Shown one piece after another: positions 1 to 6,255 of a stretch of DNA of 6,255 nt (positions are counted from its first letter, which is position 1; the number at the start of each line of letters is the position of its first letter). Location of the stretch: NCBI GenBank assembly GCA_945787925.1, contig CALZJY010000125.1, forward strand, positions 1-6,255, given 5' to 3'. The position numbers were made by a program, and so were the translations under genes. Origin of the DNA: an uncultured Anaerosporobacter sp. Its GTDB lineage: Bacteria > Bacillota > Clostridia > Lachnospirales > Lachnospiraceae. The notes under the pieces are model-generated. The model was not told the DNA's origin. It ran no database searches and saw only the letters and a program-made list of their open reading frames with translations.

Positions 1-710
1 CGGGATACCGTTACTATAAGTTAGGACAGATGTCACAACTTCATCAAATCCGTGCATTAAGAAATATGGGGCTTAGGATTGACGAGATTAAGAAAATTCT
101 AGATGGTACACCAGAAAAACAGCTTCTGATGAGAAAACGAAAACAAATCCTATTGGAACTTGCGTCGCTTACAAAGAAGTTAGCTCAGATTGATCAGGCA
201 ATCGAGGAAGAGTATTCCCCAACCTCTTCCCATGTATTACTGAAGCAGATTCCAGAAGTCGTAGTTGCAACGATGCGAAGAAGAATCAAAGGATATGAGT
301 CATTATTTGATATGATGCCAGAGATGGGAGCAGAGATGGAGCGGTTAGGGTGTGTTTGTGCCATGCCAGAATACTGTTTTACCTTATATCCAGAAAATGA
401 ATACAAAGAGGAGGATATCTTAATTGAAGCGTGTGAAGCAGTAAAGGAAGCAAAGGAGGATTCGGAGAAAATCAAGTTTAAGACTTATCCGGCCATTCCA
501 ATGGCAGCCTGTATCTTTCATAAAGGAAGTTATAATACCTTACCACAATCCTATGAAAAGGTATTGCATTATATTGAAGAGAATAATCTAACCATCAGTG
601 ATAGCATTCGGGAAAATTATATCGATGGAATATGGAATAAGGACAGCGAAGAGGAATGGCTGACAGAAATTCAAGTTCCAGTGGAAAAGAAGGAGAGTAG
701 ATATGAGTAA
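1..710 (+). CDS. MerR-family transcriptional regulator with BmrR/GyrI-like effector domain (5' partial)
   Basis: This is a ligand-responsive DNA-binding transcription factor. The reading frame is open to the left edge, and the codons before the ATG at 30 read GYRYYKLGQ, the typical MerR wing segment. That ATG is therefore internal, and the true start with the recognition helix lies upstream. Numbering from the ATG at 30, residues 1-25 finish the MerR domain (IRALRNMGLRIDEIKKIL). Residues about 31-62 form a charged dimerisation helix. Residues about 69-220 match a BmrR/GyrI-like effector-binding domain, with the late landmarks HKGSY (164-168), REN-Y-DG (194-200) and EEWLTEIQVPV (208-218). Such domains usually bind hydrophobic or cationic drugs. 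The gene overlaps the UvrA-like gene by 8 nt, so it probably controls its own operon; MerR proteins commonly do this from a 19-20-bp-spaced promoter, which would lie outside the window. The family call is firm; the ligand is unknown. Confidence 0.92.
   Translation, partial: GYRYYKLGQMSQLHQIRALRNMGLRIDEIKKILDGTPEKQLLMRKRKQILLELASLTKKLAQIDQAIEEEYSPTSSHVLLKQIPEVVVATMRRRIKGYESLFDMMPEMGAEMERLGCVCAMPEYCFTLYPENEYKEEDILIEACEAVKEAKEDSEKIKFKTYPAIPMAACIFHKGSYNTLPQSYEKVLHYIEENNLTISDSIRENYIDGIWNKDSEEEWLTEIQVPVEKKESRYE
690..695 (+). promoter_or_regulatory. Ribosome binding site of the UvrA-like gene
   Basis: AAGGAG sits 7 nt before the ATG at 703 and inside the end of the MerR-type gene. It supports the 703 start and translation coupled to the upstream gene. 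Confidence 0.8.
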
Positions 711-2958
711 TAAAGATGCAATTATCATAAAGGGACTTTCTCAAAATAACTTAAAACATGTATCCCTAGCCATTCCGAAAGGGAAAATTGTTGTATTTAC
801 CGGGGTGTCTGGCTCTGGAAAGTCAAGCATCGTATTTGATACGATTGCAGCAGAAAGTCAGAGACAAATGAACGAGACGTATAGTGCCTTTGTCCGTGGA
901 CGTCTTCCGAAATATGAAAAACCTAAGGTAGAGTATATCGATCATTTGACGGCATCGGTAATCGTGGATCAGTCTAGATTAGGAGGGAATGCGCGCTCTA
1001 CCGTAGGTACGATTAGTGATATGTATTCTACATTGCGCGTGTTATATTCTAGGATTGGAACACCTTATGTAGGAACTGCATCCTATTTTTCCTTTAATGA
1101 TCCAAATGGTATGTGCCCCGAATGTTCGGGAATTGGAAAGGTTCTTGATCTTAATATGGAGGAGACATTTGATGAGGAAAAGTCTTGGAATACAGGAATG
1201 GTAAACCTTCCAGCGTATCATGTAGGAAATTGGTATTGGAAACAGTATGTAGAGAGTGGACTATTTGATTTAAATAAGAAGCTAAAGGATTATTCAGAAG
1301 AAGAACGAAATCTCTTGTTTTATGGTGCTTATACTCCAGATGGAGAACGAGTACATAAGAGAATCGAAGGAATAAAAAATCAGATGAAACGTACCTTGTT
1401 GAATCGGGATGTAACCGCATTAAAGGAAGTCTCAGCCAAACGGATGGAACAGTTGCTCGTAGAAAGAGAATGTCCATGTTGTCATGGAAAGCGTCTAAAT
1501 GAACGGGCACTTAGTTGTAAGATTCAAGGCTGGAGCATTTATGACTTATGCGAATTAGAGTTTACTAAGTTACGGGAAGTACTATCTTCCATTACAGATG
1601 AACGTGCGAAGACTATGGTTTCCCTCTTAATACAGTCATTAGACCGAATGATTGCGATAGGACTTCCTTACCTTAGTCTGAATCGGGAGTCCAAGACCTT
1701 ATCTGGTGGAGAGGCGCAGCGTTTGAAATTAGTCCGCTATATGGGAAGTTCATTAACAGGAATGACCTATATCTTCGATGAGCCGAGTACAGGAATGCAT
1801 CCAAGAGACGTTCATCGTATGACAAAACTGCTGCAAAGTCTTAGAGATAAGGGAAATACCGTTCTTGTAGTAGAACATGATAAGGATATTATCAGTATCG
1901 CAGATGAAGTAATTGACGTTGGGCCGCTAGCAGGTGTAAATGGAGGAAAAATCTTATTCCAAGGAAGCTATGAAGACTTGTTATTATCAGGTACTTTAAC
2001 AGGAGATGCATTAAAAGAAATCGTTCCCATCAATCAAAATCCAAGAAGACCGAACGAGTTTCTTCCTATTATAAATGCTTCAACTCATAACCTAAAGAAT
2101 GTTTCTGTCTCCGTTCCGCTTCATGTATTGACTGCGGTCACAGGGGTTGCCGGCTCTGGAAAGAGCTCGCTGATCCGGGATGTCTTTGCAAAGCAGTATA
2201 AGGACCAAGTAGTCCTAGTGGATCAATCTGCAATTACGGCTACAGGGCGCTCGACGCCTGCAACATTTTTAGGAATCTTTGATGAGATCAGAAAACTAAT
2301 GGCAAAAGAGACGGGATTAGAAGCCGCCATGTTCTCCTTTAATAGCAAGGGAAAATGTCCGGTATGCAAAGGGAAAGGTGTCATTGTTACAGAATTAGTA
2401 TTTATGGATCCAGTGACTACGATATGTGAGGCATGCGAAGGAAAACGCTATAGCAGTGATGTGCTTGAATGTACCTATAAGGGAAAGAATATTGTAGAGA
2501 TTTTAGAGTTATCTGCAATGGAGGCACTTTCATTCTTTGCGGGAAACCAAAAGATTAGGAAGCAACTGAACGCCATGGTTGAAGTAGGCTTATCATATCT
2601 CTCCTTAGGACAACCGTTATCCACATTATCAGGAGGGGAACGACAGAGATTAAAGCTTGCCAAGTATATCGATAAGAAGGGAAATATCTATGTATTGGAT
2701 GAACCGACGACAGGACTTCATGCATCGGATATCAAGAGTATCATGAAGCTGTTCCAGCGAATTATTGAGAAAGGGAATACCGTCATTGTAATTGAGCATA
2801 ACCAAGATGTGATTAAACAGGCGGATTATATTATCGATATTGGACCAGATGGAGGTAGCAATGGAGGCGAAGTCGTATTTGAGGGGACACCAGAGGAAAT
2901 GATTAAACATTCTGAGACAATTACCGCGAGATATCTTAGAAAGTCATTAACGCAATAG
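703..2958 (+). CDS. UvrA-like dual ABC ATPase lacking the UvrB-binding domain (class II UvrA / DrrC-like)
   Basis: This is a cytoplasmic ATPase of the UvrA branch of ABC proteins (751 aa; repair UvrA has about 940). Half 1 has Walker A GVSGSGKSS (34-42), RSTVGT (98-103), a CPEC pair (138-141), a CPCC pair (257-260), signature LSGGEAQR (333-340), Walker B YIFDEPSTG (356-364) and the EH switch (391-392). Half 2 has Walker A GVAGSGKSS (481-489), CPVC (552-555), CEAC (575-578), LSGGERQR (642-649), YVLDEPTTGLH (663-673) and EH (698-699). Both ATPase sites look intact. From RIGTPYVG (118-124) the chain passes almost directly to FSFNDPNG (129-136); in E. coli UvrA well over 100 residues lie there, including the UvrB-binding domain and a CxxC pair. 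Recruitment of UvrB is therefore unlikely. Relatives such as DrrC give resistance to DNA-intercalating drugs. The regulator upstream suggests drug-inducible expression. The UvrA-like call is very secure; the resistance role is inferred. Confidence 0.93.
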   Translation: MSNKDAIIIKGLSQNNLKHVSLAIPKGKIVVFTGVSGSGKSSIVFDTIAAESQRQMNETYSAFVRGRLPKYEKPKVEYIDHLTASVIVDQSRLGGNARSTVGTISDMYSTLRVLYSRIGTPYVGTASYFSFNDPNGMCPECSGIGKVLDLNMEETFDEEKSWNTGMVNLPAYHVGNWYWKQYVESGLFDLNKKLKDYSEEERNLLFYGAYTPDGERVHKRIEGIKNQMKRTLLNRDVTALKEVSAKRMEQLLVERECPCCHGKRLNERALSCKIQGWSIYDLCELEFTKLREVLSSITDERAKTMVSLLIQSLDRMIAIGLPYLSLNRESKTLSGGEAQRLKLVRYMGSSLTGMTYIFDEPSTGMHPRDVHRMTKLLQSLRDKGNTVLVVEHDKDIISIADEVIDVGPLAGVNGGKILFQGSYEDLLLSGTLTGDALKEIVPINQNPRRPNEFLPIINASTHNLKNVSVSVPLHVLTAVTGVAGSGKSSLIRDVFAKQYKDQVVLVDQSAITATGRSTPATFLGIFDEIRKLMAKETGLEAAMFSFNSKGKCPVCKGKGVIVTELVFMDPVTTICEACEGKRYSSDVLECTYKGKNIVEILELSAMEALSFFAGNQKIRKQLNAMVEVGLSYLSLGQPLSTLSGGERQRLKLAKYIDKKGNIYVLDEPTTGLHASDIKSIMKLFQRIIEKGNTVIVIEHNQDVIKQADYIIDIGPDGGSNGGEVVFEGTPEEMIKHSETITARYLRKSLTQ

Positions 2959-2970
2959 AATTGACAGAGT

Positions 2971-3015
2971 ATCAAAAAGAACCACAATAGGCAAACTAGC
3001 GTGGCTCTTTTTGAT
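2971..3015 (+). terminator. Probable intrinsic terminator after the UvrA-like gene
   Basis: The arms ATCAAAAAGAACCAC (2971-2985) and GTGGCTCTTTTTGAT (3001-3015) are complementary at 14 of 15 positions (one A-C mismatch). They enclose a 15-nt loop in which TAG (2988-2990) and CTA (2996-2998) can pair further. The right arm holds five T's (3008-3012), and the left arm holds five A's, so the hairpin could also stop transcription on the minus strand. It starts 12 nt after the stop codon at 2956-2958. The T-run lies inside the stem rather than after it, so efficiency is uncertain. Confidence 0.72.
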
Positions 3016-3054
3016 TGCATAAATTGCTGAATGCAGTTGGCAGAAACTGTTAAA

Positions 3055-3064
3055 TTCTATAGAA
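3055..3064. promoter_or_regulatory. 10-bp perfect palindrome overlapping the -35 box (possible operator)
   Basis: TTCTATAGAA equals its own reverse complement and overlaps the proposed -35 element (3060-3065). Its position would suit a repressor or activator site, but the core is A/T-rich and chance cannot be excluded. No protein is assigned to it. Confidence 0.3.
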
Positions 3065-3088
3065 AATATACAAAAAATACGGTATAAT
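3060..3088 (+). promoter_or_regulatory. Sigma-A-type promoter of the three-component sensor operon
   Basis: A perfect -10 box TATAAT (3083-3088) lies 17 nt after a -35-like TAGAAA (3060-3065, four of six matches to TTGACA). Transcription would start near 3095, leaving a leader of under 20 nt before the ATG at 3113, so no riboswitch or attenuator fits in it. The promoter lies downstream of the terminator-like hairpin, which separates the sensor operon from the UvrA unit. Confidence 0.7.
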
Positions 3089-3100
3089 AATAGCATAAAA

Positions 3101-3106
3101 GGGGAG
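3101..3106 (+). promoter_or_regulatory. Ribosome binding site of the binding-protein gene
   Basis: GGGGAG sits 6 nt before the ATG at 3113. It favours this start over the in-frame Met codon 13 (at 3149), which would remove the charged residues before the membrane segment. Confidence 0.7.
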
Positions 3107-3112
3107 ATTCCA

Positions 3113-4132
3113 ATGAGAAAACTAAGAGAAGGACATGGATTGGAACATATGTTAATTGGTTTCTTAATCCTGCTTCTATTCATTACTATAGCAAGCATGC
3201 TTTTCTTCCATAGTCTAATGCTAGATACCAACAATACCGGTGATATTACCCAGTTAAAAGAGAAAAAGCATTATGTATTTATATCGGGAGAATATTCGAA
3301 TCCAACGATTGATGATCTTTACGATTCCATCAAAGAAAACGTGGAGAAGAATGGGGCATTGATTGAGTATTTTGGAAAAAAGTTAGCGGTTGAGTATTCC
3401 ATTTCTGAATTAATTGAATTGGCGACCCATGCAAAAGTCGATGGAATGTTTATCGTAGGGGAAGATAATTCCAAGGTGGCATCTGCCATTAATCAGGCAT
3501 TGGCGGAACACATACCAGTAATCACCGTGTATAAGGATTGTTCCATTAGCAAGCGTTCGTGCTTTGTTGGCATTAATGGCTACGCATTAGGAGAATCCTT
3601 TGCAAGAAAGTTAGAGTCTTATCATGGGGATAAGGAGAAAAACGTGTACATAATTATGAATTCCGTACAAGACAAGGCAGTGATGAAAGGAATTCGAGTT
3701 TATCTGAATCAGAAAAAGGAACAGGAAAAGTTTCATTTAAAAGAGATTCAGATTGAGAGCCAGGAAAAATTCACTTCAGAAGAGATGATTCGTGAGCTTG
3801 TATTATCTAAAGAGGAAAAAGCGGATGTGTTGCTTTGCCTAACTAGTGTAGATACAAGCAGTGCATATCAAATCTTAGTCGATTACAATAAGGTAGGAAA
3901 AATCAATGTTTTAGGATATGGGACGTCAGAGCCAATTCTAGAAGGCATTCAAAAAGGAATCATTACAGCAACTGTTGCCATTGATATTAAAGAAATGGGA
4001 GCATTAAGTGTAAAGGCAATGCTAGAACATGAGCAAAACTCCAATGCTAGGACGACTATTTCGTTACCAGTGGAATTTGTTGACCAAGGCATGCTTTCGG
4101 AATATAGGAAACGAAAAGGAGGTCTAAAGTAA
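3113..4132 (+). CDS. Membrane-anchored sugar-type substrate-binding protein, sensory partner of a histidine kinase
   Basis: This 339-aa protein is likely an extracellular ligand sensor. A short basic N-terminus is followed by a hydrophobic segment at about 13-37 (MLIGFLILLLFITIASMLFF). There is no lipobox Cys, so it looks like a signal-anchor protein rather than a lipoprotein. Residues about 53-335 fit the type I periplasmic-binding fold (Peripla_BP_4 / LacI-like). Landmarks are YVFISGEYSNP (54-64), VDGMFIVGED (109-118), IPVITVYKD (134-142), FVGINGYALGESFA (151-164), VLGYGTSEPILEGIQKG (266-282) and TATVAIDIKEMGALSVKAM (285-303). Cys143 and Cys150 lie close together outside the membrane and could form a disulfide. 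The kinase gene starts 1 nt after its stop codon, so it probably presents ligand occupancy to that kinase, as XylFII does to LytS in C. beijerinckii. No transporter permease or ATPase gene is seen nearby. The fold and anchor are clear; the ligand is unknown. Confidence 0.88.
   Translation: MRKLREGHGLEHMLIGFLILLLFITIASMLFFHSLMLDTNNTGDITQLKEKKHYVFISGEYSNPTIDDLYDSIKENVEKNGALIEYFGKKLAVEYSISELIELATHAKVDGMFIVGEDNSKVASAINQALAEHIPVITVYKDCSISKRSCFVGINGYALGESFARKLESYHGDKEKNVYIIMNSVQDKAVMKGIRVYLNQKKEQEKFHLKEIQIESQEKFTSEEMIRELVLSKEEKADVLLCLTSVDTSSAYQILVDYNKVGKINVLGYGTSEPILEGIQKGIITATVAIDIKEMGALSVKAMLEHEQNSNARTTISLPVEFVDQGMLSEYRKRKGGLK
4115..4123 (+). promoter_or_regulatory. Ribosome binding site of the kinase gene
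   Basis: AAAGGAGGT, a near-perfect Shine-Dalgarno site, lies inside the end of the binding-protein gene, 10 nt before the ATG at 4134. It supports that start and coupled translation of the two genes. Confidence 0.8.
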
Positions 4133-4133
4133 T

Positions 4134-5612
4134 ATGAGGTATAAGTCGTTAACTCCACAAATCTCCATTCGGTTTAAATTCGTGCTAGTCGTTTTCCTTA
4201 CATCCTGTATTATGATTGCTATGAATGCAGTCCTATTCTATAACATTAATAAAAGCGTGAAAAAGGTAGATGAGGTCTACCAAAGCAATGTGAGGTTAAA
4301 TATGTTTGAAACAGCACTCAACAATGTGCAGACCGTATTGCTAGAGTATTTAGAAACGAAGAGTTCAGAGTCCATCGACTATTATTACCGTAATGTTCAA
4401 AAGGTAGAGAGATATCTGCGCGATCCCCAATGGTACAGTGCAGATTCGGACAGCATTATGTTTGAAAAAGATATTTCTAACTTGACAAGGCATTATATCA
4501 ATTTGACAGCACAGGCGGTACAGTCAAAACGTGGACGAAATATTGAAAAGTATCGGAAACAGTATGACCAGGCAAAGCAGGAGCTTCATCATATCAATAC
4601 ATTTATCTATACGTTGAATACGGAGAGATTCCAAGCCAATTCGAATAGTTATAATTCTTTGATTAGGATGCTTCATTATTTAGAAGTCGTTTGTATGATT
4701 ACACTAGTATGTGTGACGATTGCGGACTTATTATTGATCTATTTATTGACGAAACGAATCACGACTCCATTAATCCAGCTTGCAGCCACTGCAAATGAAA
4801 TTGGGCATGAGAATTTGGAAGTACCCATCCTTCCAGTAAAAAGTATGGACGAAGTTGGGGTTGTAACGAATGCCTTTAATCAGATGACCAAACGGCTGAG
4901 GCAATATATCAAGCAGATGAAAGAGGCAGCAGAGAAAGAAAGCGAGCATAAGCAAAAGGAATTGTTAATGAAAAATCATTTAAAGGATGTGCAGTTAAAA
5001 TACCTGCAGGCACAGATTAATCCTCATTTTCTATTTAATACACTAAATGCAGGCGTACAGCTTTCAATGATGGAGGATGCAGAGCAGACAGGAACGTTCC
5101 TTGAGCATATGGCCGACTTCTTTCGCTATAACTTAAAGACGATTAATACCGATACGACCATTGAGGAAGAAGTGAAGCAAATTAACCACTATTTATATAT
5201 CTTAAACGTTCGATTTTCAGGGGATATTCACTATGAATCCGAAATAGACGAGACCTATCTTTCCTTTCGAGTGCCAAGTATGATCTTGCAGCCGATTATT
5301 GAAAATGCCGTAAATCATGGAATTCGCAATATGGAGGGGAATGGAAAGATTGTTCTTCGGATTTATCGTCAAGAGATGTTTGTATGCATCAGTGTGAAAG
5401 ACAATGGGTGTGGAATGCAGCAGGAACAGATTAAGAGAGTGCTTTGCATGGAAGAACCATTGAAAGAGTCGAGTGATTCCAATGGAATCGGAATGAACAA
5501 TGTACTGAAACGCTTACAAATCTATTATCAGAATCAAAATATGGTAGAAATTAAGAGTGACGGGCACAATATGGGAACAGAAATCCTATTGTCCCTGCCG
5601 ATCGTACAATAA
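4134..5612 (+). CDS. LytS/YesM-family sensor histidine kinase with HAMP domain
   Basis: This 492-aa membrane kinase autophosphorylates on His and passes the phosphate to the response regulator encoded next. TM1 is at about 14-36 and TM2 at about 183-206. They flank an extracellular region of about 145 residues that looks largely helical and has no PAS or Cache signature that I can recognise. A HAMP domain (about 207-260, starting RITTPLIQL) and a charged signalling helix (about 260-292) follow. The His_kinase motif QINPHFLFNTLN (294-305) carries the likely phospho-acceptor His298. The ATPase part has QPIIENAVNHG (N box, 386-396), DNGCGM (423-428), SNGIGMNNV (449-457) and GTEI (481-484). All catalytic motifs look intact, and length and order fit the YesM group. 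The helical outer domain is the probable docking surface for the anchored binding protein. The assignment is secure; the ligand is unknown. Confidence 0.94.
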   Translation: MRYKSLTPQISIRFKFVLVVFLTSCIMIAMNAVLFYNINKSVKKVDEVYQSNVRLNMFETALNNVQTVLLEYLETKSSESIDYYYRNVQKVERYLRDPQWYSADSDSIMFEKDISNLTRHYINLTAQAVQSKRGRNIEKYRKQYDQAKQELHHINTFIYTLNTERFQANSNSYNSLIRMLHYLEVVCMITLVCVTIADLLLIYLLTKRITTPLIQLAATANEIGHENLEVPILPVKSMDEVGVVTNAFNQMTKRLRQYIKQMKEAAEKESEHKQKELLMKNHLKDVQLKYLQAQINPHFLFNTLNAGVQLSMMEDAEQTGTFLEHMADFFRYNLKTINTDTTIEEEVKQINHYLYILNVRFSGDIHYESEIDETYLSFRVPSMILQPIIENAVNHGIRNMEGNGKIVLRIYRQEMFVCISVKDNGCGMQQEQIKRVLCMEEPLKESSDSNGIGMNNVLKRLQIYYQNQNMVEIKSDGHNMGTEILLSLPIVQ

Positions 5613-5619
5613 AGGGAGG
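5613..5619 (+). promoter_or_regulatory. Ribosome binding site of the response-regulator gene
   Basis: AGGGAGG in the 14-nt gap after the kinase stop codon lies 7 nt before the ATG at 5627. It fixes the start of the open-ended response-regulator gene. Confidence 0.8.
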
Positions 5620-5626
5620 AACTCCG

Positions 5627-6255
5627 ATGTATAAAGTCATGTTAGCAGACGATGAGGGAATCGTGATTGAATCTCTACGGTATATGATTGATAAGAATTT
5701 CAAAGGACAATGTGAAGTCAAGCATGCAAAGACAGGACGGGCAGTGATCGAGCTTGCAGAATCCTTTCGTCCAGATTTGGCATTTATGGATATCCAAATG
5801 CCAGGAATCAATGGAATTGAGGCGATAAAGGAAATCAAAAAGACCAGCCCGGCTACAATCTTCGTGATTTTATCCGCATATGACAAGTTTGATTATGCCA
5901 AAGAAGCGATTAATCTTGGGGTATTGGAATATCTACAAAAGCCAACGAATCAAAAGGTGATCGTCTCAGTGATTCAAAAGGCATTCGATACGATTGACAA
6001 TCAAAGGGAACATCGAAGAGACTCTTTACGAATCAAGGAGAAGTTAGAGATTGTCGTACCAATGATGGAATCAGGTTTTGTATCGGAAATTCTGCTGCAA
6101 GGAAAGCTCTCTACGAGTACCAATCAATATAAAGAGTTACTTGGAATCTATCAGCAATATGGGACGATGCTGATTCTGGAATATGGGGACGATTTGCAGC
6201 AGGGAGAGCTTACAAACCCCGTAGGGGCAAGCGTTCGGTTCCAATCGTCCTATAC
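5627..6255 (+). CDS. YesN-type response regulator, receiver domain and start of linker (3' partial)
   Basis: The reading frame stays open for 209 codons to the window end. It begins MYKVMLADDEGIVIESLRYM, a classic receiver start with the acidic pair D8/D9. The phospho-acceptor is Asp55 in FMDIQMPGINGIEA (53-66). The conserved Ser83 is in VILSAYDKFDYAKEAI (80-95), and Lys105 is in EYLQKP (101-106). Residues about 110-140 make a helical linker. FVSEILLQGKL (151-161) and the following segment resemble the middle region of YesN-like regulators, which usually end in an AraC-type helix-turn-helix. That part is outside the window, so the DNA-binding domain is inferred. The kinase at 4134-5612 is the obvious cognate partner. 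The regulator would control transport or catabolic genes for the sensed ligand, probably nearby beyond the window. Confidence 0.93.
   Translation, partial: MYKVMLADDEGIVIESLRYMIDKNFKGQCEVKHAKTGRAVIELAESFRPDLAFMDIQMPGINGIEAIKEIKKTSPATIFVILSAYDKFDYAKEAINLGVLEYLQKPTNQKVIVSVIQKAFDTIDNQREHRRDSLRIKEKLEIVVPMMESGFVSEILLQGKLSTSTNQYKELLGIYQQYGTMLILEYGDDLQQGELTNPVGASVRFQSSY

Noticed and set aside
1151..1510. Minus-strand open frame of 119 codons inside the UvrA-like gene
   Set aside because: It lies wholly within a well-conserved coding region on the other strand, and its protein shows no recognisable domain. It is a shadow of the UvrA-like gene.
703..2958. Annotation as the housekeeping excinuclease subunit UvrA
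   Set aside because: The protein is about 190 residues short, lacks the UvrB-binding domain, and sits in an operon with a drug-type MerR regulator rather than next to uvrB.
2961..2966. Perfect -35-like TTGACA just after the UvrA-like stop codon
   Set aside because: At 17-nt spacing the -10 position reads ACAATA, a poor match, and transcription would run directly into the terminator-like hairpin. A far better -10 box (TATAAT) lies at 3083-3088.
2826..3234. Minus-strand open frames spanning the intergenic region (2826-3020 and 2947-3234)
   Set aside because: They overlap the 3' end of the UvrA-like gene, the terminator, the promoter and the start of the binding-protein gene. Their apparent hydrophobic stretches come from reverse reading of A/T-rich DNA, and no recognisable protein is encoded.
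5551..5886. Minus-strand open frame of 111 codons opposite the kinase end and response-regulator start
   Set aside because: The + strand here encodes a clear receiver domain with all conserved residues. The reverse frame has no recognisable motif.
1..6255. Mobile element, CRISPR array, tRNA/rRNA or riboswitch
   Set aside because: No transposase or integrase motifs, repeat-spacer pattern or RNA gene core was seen. The only sizeable gap (2959-3112) is explained by a terminator and a promoter with a very short leader.

Overview
The window looks like chromosome from a low-G+C Gram-positive bacterium (Bacillota). Clostridia, and perhaps the Lachnospiraceae, are my best guess. The reasons are A/T-rich coding sequence, strong purine-rich Shine-Dalgarno sites before each start that can be seen, BmrR-like regulator architecture, and a LytS/YesM-type kinase paired with a YesN-type regulator and a membrane-anchored binding protein. 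The genus cannot be determined from the sequence alone. Every gene reads on the + strand. There is no sign of mobile elements, CRISPR repeats, tRNA or rRNA.

Region 1 (1-2958) is a two-gene unit. The first gene is the 3' part of a MerR-family regulator with a BmrR/GyrI-like effector-binding domain; its true start lies before the window. It overlaps by 8 nt a 751-residue UvrA-like protein with two ABC ATPase halves. That protein keeps the ATPase motifs and several zinc-type CxxC pairs but lacks the UvrB-binding insertion of true UvrA. The likely theme is ligand-induced self-protection against a DNA-binding or other toxic compound, as with DrrC-type UvrA relatives, rather than ordinary nucleotide excision repair. 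This is inference from family membership and gene order.

Region 2 (2959-3112) is a 154-bp intergenic gap. It holds a probable intrinsic terminator for the first unit and then a good sigma-A-type promoter for the next. A 10-bp perfect palindrome overlaps the -35 box.

Region 3 (3113-6255) is a tightly packed three-gene sensory operon. It encodes a membrane-anchored sugar-type substrate-binding protein, a LytS/YesM-family sensor histidine kinase 1 nt downstream, and, 14 nt further on, the start of a YesN-type response regulator that runs off the window end. The binding protein probably senses a ligand (likely a sugar or similar small solute) outside the membrane and signals through the kinase to the regulator. 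It would then be a 'three-component' system like the described XylFII-LytS-YesN system of Clostridium beijerinckii. The ligand and target genes are not visible. I see no wholly unknown system; the most interesting items are the UvrB-domain-less UvrA relative under a BmrR-like regulator and the anchored binding protein dedicated to a kinase.
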